Part shown: positions 55,740 to 64,000 of the stretch, piece by piece
Layout of the letters: each line of letters starts with the position of its first letter
Numbering within the stretch: position 1 is the stretch's first letter
Assembly (NCBI RefSeq): GCF_000143415.4
Contig: NW_003314298.1
Span: 251,561 to 315,560 of the forward strand
DNA from: Selaginella moellendorffii
Taxonomy: Eukaryota > Streptophyta > Lycopodiopsida > Selaginellales > Selaginellaceae
Reading direction: 5' to 3'
Length of the DNA stretch: 64,000 bases
The notes under the pieces: generated by a model
The model's input: the letters and a program-made list of their open reading frames with translations, nothing else
The model's database searches: none
What the model was told of the DNA's origin: nothing
Program-made: the position numbers and the translations under genes

Positions 55740-58336
55740 ATGCAGCCAGCGACACTGGTGGCTCTCGCCGCCACCGTCGTCAACATGCTCCAAGGATGGG
55801 ACACAGGAGCCATTGGAGGTAGCAAGAAAATAAAAACTTCTTTGTGATCTATGTGATCTAACCATGATCGGTTGGTACTTTTTTTCCTCTCTCGCAGGAG
55901 CTCTCTTGTATTTCAAGCCCGAGCTACATTTGAGCGCTACCATGGAAGGCCTGGTGGTGGCCGCCAGCCTCGCGGGAGCATGGTGTAGCACACTTTGTGC
56001 TGGAGCAGCAGCCGATAGATATGGCAGGCAGAAAATTCTCTTCATCTCCTCCATCATCTTCGTGACGAGCTCGTGTATCATGGCCTGGACTCCAAACATC
56101 TACGTGCTCCTCCTGGCCAGGCTGCTGCTCGGTGCCGGGGTCGGACTGATCACCACCATCGCTCCCATGTACATTGCGGAGATTGCTCCCACCGAGAACC
56201 GTGGCCAGCTTCTCACGTTCCCGCAGCTCATGGGATCAACCGGCCAGTTCCTTTCCTACGTTCTCGTCTTCCTCATGTCGCTAAGTCACCACCCGATGTG
56301 GAGATACATGCTGGGAATGCTCTTTGTCCCGGCTATGGTGAACTTCACTCTCGCGCTCTTCTACATACCCGAGTCTCCGAGATGGCTCGTGAGTAAAGGG
56401 CGGATGGTGGAAGCTAAGAAAGTGCTACAGAGGCTGCGGAACACGAAAGACGTCACAGGTAGAAGATATCGGTGTTGTTTTGTGATGGTTGATTGATTTG
56501 TTTCTTGTCTTGCTTTCAGCCGAGCTTGCGCTTCTAGTAGAAGGTTTGAACATCGGTGAGACAACGCTGGAAGAATGGCAACTCAAGCCGGTGGAGCTCG
56601 GGGGGTCCACAGCGTCGTTGAAGCTTGGGAGCTTCCGGGGTAACTCCAAGATGATGCAGGAAGGGAACGTTTCGTGGATAGCTACGTCTGCAACCGGGGG
56701 TGGTGGTGGATTCCTCTCGCGGCGAGCGAGCATGGTTTCGTCGCTCAGGGATCCGGTGGTGACGCTGTTTGGAAGCATGCACAACAGCACGCACGACCAC
56801 CTCCCTGTTGTTCCGGCGGTCTTTGGAACGTTTCGGAGCACTCACGACCACCTCCCCGAGCCACAGTCTGAGCTCATGCACGACAACTGGGACCAAGACG
56901 AGGGACCGAAGACACCACAGGGGAATGGCTACCAGTCGGACGATGGAATGGTCGGAAATCTGGACGAGAACCTGAGCACGCCGCTCTTGAACCCAGCCAG
57001 GAGCGGGAAGTTTGATGCGTCGCCGTGGTCCATCGCAGGAACTCCTCGTGATCCGAGGCCGAGCCAGGGGAGTTTCGCGGACCACCACTATCACGACAAC
57101 ACGAGCAGGCAAAACATAAACTTCCCGAGAGGCAGCAAGGACGCGAACGAGTCGAGCATGTATGGAAGGCAGAGTGCGTACAGCATAGCCGCGAGCGTCC
57201 CGGAATCCATAGCTAGCGTAGGCATTGGCGGGGGGTGGCAACTTGCATGGCAGTGGACGGGAACCGAAGGCCAGGAAAACAATCCAGACGATCACGGACA
57301 GTTCAAGAGGGTGTTTTTGCTCCAGCACCAAGCCGATCAACACCAACAGCAGCAGCATCCGCAGGGATTTTCGTCCATATCTTTGCCTCACGGAGAGGAA
57401 ATAGAAGCTATCCAAGCGGCAGCACTGGTCACGCAGGCATCGCAATACTCAAAACACATGGAGGACGAGCATCCGGTCGGTCCAGCAATGGTCCATCCCG
57501 CCGAGACCGCCGTCCAAGGCGTTGCATGGTCCGACTTGCTCGAGATTGGCGTCCGGAGAGCTCTCACTGTCGGCATTCTCTTGCAAGTCCTACAACAGGT
57601 ACGTAAGTGTTTTCGATCCATCGCTGACGAGCGGGTTTCCTTTTCTTCCATTTCCAGTTCAGTGGCATCAACGCGGTTCAGGCTTTTGTACCACAGATCT
57701 TGTCACAGTCTGGTGCCTCGGCGTTACTTACCAGCCTCGGCCTCGGCACAAACTCGGCCTCCATCCTCGCCAGCACTTTCAGCTCGCTCTTGACGCTACC
57801 TTGTATCATCTTCGCGATGAAGATCATGGATCGAGCAGGACGCAGGTAGCGTCAAGCTATTACATGCTTTGTTCTAGCTGATACAAACACTCTTTCTCTT
57901 GTACAGGCAATTGTTACTGGTGACTCTGCCAATTCTTTTAGTGGCTCTCATCACCATCGCCACCTCCAACTTACTGCTGTCGCAAGGCGTCGTCCAGGCC
58001 GCGGGATCCTTCGGTGGCGTGCTCATCTACATCTGCACATTCGTGATGGGCTTCGGAGCCATCCCAAACATTATCTGCTCCGAGATCTTCCCGACCCGAG
58101 TCCGCGGCGTTTGCATCGGGCTGTGCCAGACGGCGTTTTGGACGTGCAACATCCTCATCACTAACTTGTTCCCCACGCTGCTCCAGGCCATCGGCGTGGG
58201 CGGTATCTTCGGCCTCTTCTCGCTCGTGGTGCTTTGCTCCTGGGTTTTTGTCTACCTTAAAGTCCCAGAGACCAAAGGCATGCCGCTCGAAGTTATATCC
58301 GAGTTCTTCGCCATGGCTTCCGTCAAGCAAGCTTAG
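55740..58336 (+). CDS. Tonoplast sugar transporter (TST/MSSP, monosaccharide-sensing protein type)
   Basis: Exons 55740-55818, 55898-56458, 56520-57598, 57658-57845 and 57907-58336 give 778 residues, slightly longer than the usual 730-740. Two six-helix halves of a major-facilitator sugar porter flank a very large hydrophilic loop (about residues 215-560), the hallmark of TST/MSSP. Seen motifs: GWDTGAIGGALLYF, DRYGRQK, PESPRWLV, QQFSGINAVQAF, DRAGRR, IFPTRVRGV and PETKGMPLE. The loop is rich in Ser, Gly and Gln, with SxL/STPLL segments typical of phosphorylated TST loops. Known relatives load glucose, fructose or sucrose into the vacuole by proton antiport. A 3' fragment of this gene is duplicated just downstream. 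Confidence 0.93.
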
Positions 58337-58832
58337 TTTCAGAATTCTGAAAAAGTAAAGTACTGGATTTCTTATTTCTCCATCCTCTCTTGCCTTTGAA
58401 ATGAGAACGCAAAGCTCCTGTTTTATCAGTTCGAGGTATGGTTATGGCGATAAGTGGCCTTGCAGCCTACTCTAGTTCAAACACACACTAGCAACACTAA
58501 GCACTCATGTGTGCTGCAGTAGAGAGGATGATTCCAGATTTCTTCACCCGAAATCCAAGGAAAATCCCATAAAAGCTTTTAAAAGGCTAAGGGTTGGCAG
58601 AAGACACCACAGTGGAATGGCTAACGGTCGGACGGTGGAATGGTCGGAAACATGGACGAGAACCCGCTGTTGAGAGGCATGTCGCTCTCGGTTATATCCG
58701 AGTTCTTCGCCAGGGCTTCCGTCAAGCAAGCTTAGTTTCAGAATGAAAATCAAAGTATCCGGCTTTCTTATCGCTCCATCCTCTTGCCTTTGAAAATGAG
58801 AAAGCAAAGCTCCTATTTTATCAGTTCAAGGT
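58337..58832 (+). repeat. Tandem duplication with transporter and FKBP gene fragments
   Basis: 58433-58553 is a degraded copy of the start of the FKBP gene (58829-58965: GGTATGGTTATGGCGATAAG and the TGTGCTGCAGTAGAGAGGAT block). 58592-58665 copies part of transporter exon 3 (region encoding KTPQGNGYQSDDGMV), and 58670-58740 copies its last codons and stop (ATGTCGCTCTCGGTTATATC, CGTCAAGCAAGCTTAG). So a segment spanning the end of one gene and the start of the next was duplicated with an internal deletion. The copies have no open frame of their own. Confidence 0.85.
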
Positions 58833-59729
58833 ATGGCTATGGCGGTAAGTGGCCTCCATTTTCGAGCAGTGGCAGTGGCAGCACACTCTAGTTCAAACAC
58901 TAGCAACACTTGCAGCTCGAGAAGCACTCGTGTTTGCTGCAGTAGAGAGGATGGTTCCAGATTTCTTCGAAGAGAAGCAGCAGCAAGGGTGGTGCTTGCT
59001 ACCATTTTCTGCAATTCAGCACCCTCGTTTTTGAGTTCTTGGGCTGTAGCTGCGGAGGAGGAGCCAAAGCTGACGGTTTTGGATTCAGGGCTTGGATTCT
59101 GTGACACAAGAGTTGGAGTGGGAAATCCTGTTGTCAATGGCAGCTATGTCAAGGTTGGTTTTCTTCTTCGTTCTTTCTTTCATTTTCTTGAGTAGTGAGC
59201 GCAGGTTCACTACACAGGCAAGCGTGAGGATGGAACTCAGTTTGAGAGCAGCTACACATTCAACAGGCCGCTTGAATTCAGACTTGGAGTTGGAGAGGTT
59301 TGATTCTACTGCTCCTTCCTTTTGAGAAAACTTCCTTTCTAGCTTTGACAACTTCAGGTGATTGATGGATGGGATCGAGGAATTCTTGGAGGAAATGGCA
59401 TACCTCCCATGCAACCAGGTGGAGCACTCTCTCGAGTTTTTCCTGAGATCATACGTTTCCCTGTGACTTGTTTAGGTGGTAGGAGATTGTTGCAGATTCC
59501 AGCGAGCATGGCGTTCGGCGAGGAAGGCGTGGGGTGCAAGAAAGGAAAGCCGCTCCTGACGCTGCTTAAGAGCTACTTCAACCCCGGCAAGAGCTCCAAT
59601 CCACCAGCAAAGCCCACTGCTCCAAGCTGCTTCATCCTTCCAAACGCAACTCTGTTTTTCGATGTGGAGCTGCTCGAGGCCTTCGAGCTCCCCAAGAGCA
59701 GCAAGGACGTGAAGAAGAAAAGGCGCTAA
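58833..59729 (+). CDS. FKBP-type peptidyl-prolyl isomerase, thylakoid lumen
   Basis: Exons 58833-59153, 59205-59297, 59358-59418 and 59476-59729 give 242 residues. A Ser/Arg-rich transit peptide is followed by twin-arginine RREAAARVV, a hydrophobic stretch and an AVAAEE cleavage site, the layout of a Tat-routed lumenal protein. The isomerase domain shows VHYTGKREDGTQFESSY, VIDGWDRGILG, PMQPGGRRLLQIPASMAFGE and LFFDVELLEAF. An unusual insertion of about 30 residues (after GVGCKKGKP, up to SCFILPNATL) separates the last two strands compared with FKBP13/FKBP16 relatives as I recall them. The end is Lys-rich (KKKRR). Likely role: protein folding or assembly in the lumen. It ends 53 nt from the stop of the opposing gene. 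Confidence 0.88.
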
Positions 59730-59782
59730 AAACGAAAAGGTCTTGCTTTTCTTCTTCATATTCTTGCCGAGCACGAGGCAGG

Positions 59783-61218
59783 CTACGCGTCATTTGTTTG
59801 CTCGTGCCTTGCCACATCGTACTTTTGCCGGAGCTGCTTTGTTGGAATGTAGTCACCAGCGGAATCCATTCCAAAGAACAGGAAATAGATGTATGGATGA
59901 TCCAAAGCTTCCTGAGAACCATATGTGAAAAAAACATATAAAAAGGGAGTTTTTCTTACCATGTCGGGTTCAGCAGGAGCTTCCAAGCTGTCCTCCGCAA
60001 CTGCATCAAGTTTTACTTATCAAACTTCAGAAAAAACAAAAACAGGAACCGCACCATATGCTGCTTCCTGCTGAGGTTCGCTCTCAACATCGACAAGCAC
60101 CTGTTGATCCGACATTCATAAGCTCATTTACTCGAGGCCTTGGAGGAGTGAAGGAGATTAACCTGGTAAAAGGGCTGGTTCTTTCGCTGATCGTAGACTC
60201 TGGCCCTGTCGCACCATTTCTCCGACTCACAGCACACTGGATCCATTCCGCAAACAACTCCTCTATAACCTGTGCTTAACGAGCTCTCTCAGCCAAAACC
60301 AGAAAAAGTCAACAAAGACTCACCAAACAGCTTGTGCCGGACCTTCTGGCCAAGACGAAATGCGTACTTCACATTCTGGTAAGCCAGAGCTCTTACGGAT
60401 GCTGCTAGCGATTCTGACTGAACATGAAAGAATAGAAACGAAAACAAACAACTGAATCCATCTCAAATACCTCGAGTTTGGAGATCTTATCTTTCAGCTG
60501 CCTGGCACCTTCGTAGTCCTCTCTCTCTATGGAAGCGGAAAGCTCGCTCCTGCACGTCCCAAACAAGTTAGCAAAGAGTGTCCTTTACGATACTAAGCTA
60601 TATCACCTGAAACGAAGCAGCGCGATCTCTTTGTCTTGAGCTTCGTTCTTGGCTGAAACCGCGCCGGCTTTCTTCTCGCGTAGTTTGGAAACCTCTTTCT
60701 CGACCTGTGAACCTAGTAGCTTTTTACCATCTAGAGCTTCCACGTAACAAACGGAGAACATCACCTGGCTGATCTTCTCACGAATGGCTTGAGCGGCATC
60801 ATAGTGGTCTTGATTCAAGGCACGCTGCGAACAAGAGAAAAAACCAGCCAAGAATCAACCGCTTTGAAAACTTTCCAAGTGTTTGATTTTTGTTTACCTG
60901 GAGTCGCGTCGCCAAGTCGAGCTGGAACAAGAAATAGAGGAGCTCCTCGTTCACGCTCTCGCTATACTCGTCCTTGGGCGATAGGCTTGTCGATGAGGAT
61001 GAGCTACTGGCAGAGCTCTTGTCGTCTCCTCCTCGTGGTTGAGCGGCAGCAACCACGAATTTTGGGGACGAAAATCTCACCGAAGCCCTCGTAAAAAGAA
61101 TGCTGGGCGCCGCAAACAGCTGCTTGGGGATTGGCAATCGCGACGAGGAGAGGACGCCACCGTTTGGAGGAAGCGCGCGAGCCATGAGATTGCCGGAATC
61201 AATCCATGCCTCGAGCAT
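59783..61218 (-). CDS. CLPF: ClpF-like protein (UVR motif plus YccV/HspQ-like domain), chloroplast
   Basis: Minus-strand exons 61218-60898, 60824-60765, 60704-60607, 60549-60471, 60417-60324, 60269-60163, 60100-60055, 60000-59960 and 59911-59783 give 324 residues; a start at 61185 (MARALPPNGG) would give 313 and is equally good. The N-terminus is Ser/Arg-rich, transit-peptide-like. A UVR-type motif lies in IEREDYEGARQLKDKISKLE, with a related QDHYDAAQAIREKISQ before it. The C-terminal half is YccV-like: QKVRHKLFGYRGVVCGMDP, PFYQVLVDVE, VAEDSLEAP, DYIPTKQLRQKY. Arabidopsis ClpF has this order and works as a Clp protease adaptor in the chloroplast. It is convergent with the FKBP gene (53 nt between stops). 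Confidence 0.87.
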
Positions 61219-61634
61219 ACTCCTTCAATCAGAGACCCAGCAGCTGGAAATTCGATCGAAAACAGGCCGAAGCTTACCTCGACTCCAAGAACCCTAGTCA
61301 GCCATGGAGAGGAGAATATGCCCGTGAGATCCCACACCCATTTAATCAACGCCACGATTTTGACCAGAATTTGAAAATACGCATATTCTGGGAATCGTCG
61401 ACGGCACGCAAAGTCTTTTAAACCGCGTTAAGGACACCTGTGCATTTAGACCCAAAAAAAGAGGGCTTTCATTCTTTTCTTTGATTTGTGGCTATGGCGG
61501 CGAGCGACCAGGTTAGAGCAAACTGTGGGCACTCGCGGGATCGCCATTGCGTTAATTTTGATCTCCTCCCTATAGGCTAGAGCGTAATTGTTGGTAGCTA
61601 GAGAAGAATCACAATCGCCCACGGCCCAGAATCC
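61219..61634. promoter_or_regulatory. Shared intergenic region between divergent ClpF-like and Hsf genes
   Basis: Only 416 bp separate the two start codons, which point away from each other, so both promoters must lie here. A TTTTAAACC stretch is at 61418 and ATTCTGGGAAT at 61385-61395 resembles half of a heat-shock element, but I see no full nGAAnnTTCnnGAAn. Confidence 0.5.
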
Positions 61635-63204
61635 ATGGTAGAGGTGGTCTACGTCCACAATGCTCAAGCGCTGTCACCGACGGGATCTGATAACAAGCGG
61701 CGTGCCATGAATTCGCCCTCGTCCTCCAGCTCCATGATCCTCCCGAGCCAGCAGCAGAATGGCCAGCAATTGCAACCGGACGCCGCCCTCTCCAGCGCTG
61801 CTCCTCCCCCATTCCTCACCAAAACGTATGATATGATCGACGATCCGGACTCGGATGCCATCGTCTCGTGGACGGGCAAAGGCAACAGCTTCGTGGTGTG
61901 GAACCCGCTGGATTTCTCGCGGGATTTGCTGCCCAAGTACTTCAAGCACAACAACTTCTCCAGCTTCGTCCGGCAGCTCAACACCTATGTGAGTTCTCTC
62001 TCCTCTCCCCTGCGCAATTCTTCCATTTTTCCAGCTTTGATTTTATCTGACTTTACCAGCGCACTGTGCTCTACAGGGATTTCGCAAGGTGGATCCCGAC
62101 CGCTGCGAGTTCGCCAACGAAGGATTTCGTCGAGGTGAGAGGCATCTCCTCAAGAACATCCACAGGAAGAAGCCGACGAGCCAAGGCCACTCGCAACACC
62201 AGCCGGGGCAATCCACCGAGGTTGGAAAGCTGGGACTGGAAGGCGAAGTTGACAGGCTCAACCGCGACAAGAATGTGCTCATGCTGGAGCTAGTCCGATT
62301 GAGGCAGCAGCAGCAGCAAACCGAGCGGGACCTCCAGGTGATGGGACAAAGGCTCCACGGAACCGAGCAAAGGCAGCAACACATGATCTCCTTCATGGCC
62401 AAGGCGATCCAAAACCCCGGATTCCTTTCCAGCCTCGTCCACCAACACGCCAGCGTCGAAGGTGGCAGCGGCGGCGGCGCGTATCTACCAGGCAAGCGAA
62501 GAAAGTTGGAGCTGTGCGATCACGACCGGGACGACGTCGAGCTCGATGGACAGCTCGTGCGCTACGATCCGTCCAACGAATCCACTCGCGCCCGGCTGGT
62601 CGAGTTCTTCAGCAAGCCCGACCTGGCGTCCAAGCTCGAGGTCGTCCCGCTCGAGGTCCTGGTCCGCGAGCTTCTTCCCGAGGACGAGGAGACGGAGAGG
62701 CAGACGCGAGCAACGCTGACGGAGATGCAGGCATTGCCAATCTCTCTCGAGGAGCGGCTGTCCATGGGAGCTACAGTGGTGACGGACGTGAGCGATCGAT
62801 CTCCGATCGACGTTCCAGCAACACCGCCGCTGGATCTGTCCTTGGAAGCCAAGGATCTTGACAATGGCATGGCCACTACGTCACTCGACGTCGAGGGTGG
62901 CGGGGGTGGTGGTGGTGGTGGTGGTGGTGGCGCCGATCGGGATCATGCGACGAGCTCGCTAGCAACCAGCGGGAGCTCCGACAATGTTGGAGGGACGAGC
63001 GCGTTCAAGCTGCTGGGAGAGGTGAATGCCAGCGTCGACAGTGGTGCCGTGGGTGTTGGCATGAACAATGGCTTCTGGGAACAGTTTCTCGGCCCCGCCG
63101 CGAGCAGCGCTCCTCCCCGGCTCGAGACGAGGAGTAGCTCCGGGATTCCGTGGTGGGCGACCGGCGCCAAGATCCATGACAAGCCCGACCAACACGACTT
63201 GTAA
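61635..63204 (+). CDS. Class A heat-shock transcription factor (HsfA1-like)
   Basis: Exons 61635-61988 and 62077-63204 give 493 residues. The intron (88 nt) splits the DNA-binding domain between RQLNTY and GFRKVDPD, the conserved position in plant Hsf genes. DNA-binding domain about residues 56-150 ([14 protein letters not shown] ... [20 protein letters not shown] ... [12 protein letters not shown]); heptad-repeat oligomerisation region about 175-240 ([20 protein letters not shown]); nuclear localisation signal GKRRKLEL; an AHA-type activation motif [11 protein letters not shown] near residue 450. A Gly tract of 13 (62898-62936) lies in the C-terminal half. It activates heat-stress genes as a trimer binding heat-shock elements. 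The A1 assignment rests on length and the AHA motif. Confidence 0.93.
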
Positions 63205-63931
63205 AAACGAAAGGTTTGTTCAAACATAAAGTTTGATCGATCGCTCACAACATCATCGTTTTCCACACAACAGATGTTCTTTATTTGTTTCAAGGAGTGG
63301 GACTACTAGCACTGAGCGGCTCATGGATCTCGCAAGTTTGTCCCACAATTCCTGGACAGGTACCCGTAGCTATCGCGAAAACGCTAACAAAATCTACTCT
63401 TGCTTGATTCCTCAGGAGGAAGGCATGGATGCGATCATCAATGAGATCATGGTGGTGTACAGTGAGAGAAAAGTAGAAGATACCACCACATTTTGTACTC
63501 GACTTGTATAGACATCTCTCGATCAATCGATTGAGTTGAGTGAAATCCTTGCAGCTATAGATCTCATGGTGGTGTGACAAAAAAAAAAAAAAAAACGGAA
63601 TTATCCCACACAGAGATAAAACGCAACCGTGGGTCAAAAAGCTCTAGAAGCGTGAGGGAGTTGGTTGTTTTGCCTCGCTTTTTTCTCTCCTTGTGGCTTT
63701 TTGTTTTGCCCACCCAACACCAACTAACAACAAAAACAGCCTTTGACTTTCAAGATTGTTTAATGGTGGTTGGTTGGTTGTTTGTTTACACCTTCCAGTC
63801 AACCGACACTATTCGGCCCAGTCAAACACTCTCCCGTGCGATCGCGATTTTTCCATGGGCGATAGCTTCGTTTTATTCCAATTTGTAAAATTCCAGTCCT
63901 AGAGAAGAGGACCGGAGGAATCTTGCTGTGA
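63205..63931. other. 3' flank of the Hsf gene and intergenic sequence
   Basis: Contains a poly-A run (63579-63596) and GGTTGGTTGGTTG simple sequence (63770-63785). No gene seen. Confidence 0.5.
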
Positions 63932-64000
63932 TCAGTAGCGTCCGCGCTTGCGAATATTCCTGTGCCTCTTTGCCGCCGGCTTCTTCTTGGCGGCTTTGTT
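63932..64000 (-). CDS. C-terminus of a basic protein, cut by the window edge
   Basis: The minus strand from the window end reads a very basic tail, KAAKKKPAAKRHRNIRKRGR, then Tyr and TGA at 63934-63932, in one frame. The Lys/Arg-rich composition suggests a nucleic-acid-binding protein (ribosomal or histone-like). Only 22 residues are visible, so no family is named. Confidence 0.45.
   Translation of the reverse strand, partial: NKAAKKKPAAKRHRNIRKRGRY

Noticed and set aside
62462-62861. Ser/Arg-rich alternative frames inside the Hsf gene
   Set aside because: They are shadow frames of GC-rich Hsf exon 2.

Overview
This is a plant nuclear window, most likely from a lycophyte of the Selaginella type. 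Introns are 38-90 nt with GT-AG ends, there is an interstitial stretch of the plant telomere repeat TTTAGGG, and the intact genes encode typical plant proteins (Hsf, tonoplast sugar transporter, lumenal FKBP, ClpF-like adaptor). The species is an inference; no marker in the window proves it.

The window has two halves. Positions 1 to about 52.9 kb are repeat-rich, with mobile elements and decayed genes. Positions 53-64 kb are a compact gene island: purple acid phosphatase (+), TST/MSSP sugar transporter (+), thylakoid-lumen FKBP (+), ClpF-like UVR/YccV protein (-), class A heat-shock factor (+) and the basic C-terminus of another gene (-) at the window edge. All splice models in the island were checked by hand for frame, and each coding length is a multiple of three.

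The most interesting object is a 12.3-kb DNA transposon at 1471-13797. It has 24-bp perfect terminal inverted repeats and a 4-bp CATA target duplication, and an uninterrupted paralogous site lies at about 22335. It carries a decayed DUF7869-type D-D-E/D transposase on the minus strand. On the plus strand a ten-exon gene joins a ParB/sulfiredoxin-like domain, basic and acidic low-complexity linkers and a C-terminal FCP1/NIF-type HAD phosphatase domain. About 18 copies of a palindrome with core GGCATGAGGCCTCATGCC are spread through the element, in four of the gene's introns, twice in frame in its coding sequence, and upstream of the transposase.

A second, much older element of the same transposase family lies around 43-48 kb. 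Its transposase is a relic at 47.1-47.8 kb (+), and beside it is a roughly 58-60-bp array (43.0-46.1 kb) built on a palindrome with the same centre but different arms (TTAGC...GCTAA). Transposase family and palindrome have apparently travelled together.

Other contents: two copies of an unrecognised gene family (0.2-1.5 plus 13.8-14.8 kb, and 20.8-23.5 kb), the first split by the transposon; a 96-bp tandem palindrome repeat (14.7-15.1 kb); a decayed Mutator-like transposase (16.3-19.7 kb); a Ty3/gypsy chromovirus (24.1-29.1 kb) with two intron-like insertions in its integrase region; MOT1 and PPR pseudogenes (29.8-31.8 kb); fragments of another Ty3 family with LTRs in opposite orientation (32.2-32.9 and 35.4-36.0 kb); a TA microsatellite containing an assembly gap (36.0-36.4 kb); a Crinkler/RHS-like NTPase-nuclease gene with an internally deleted tandem copy (36.5-41.2 kb); and a Ty1/copia remnant (50.6-51.35 kb).
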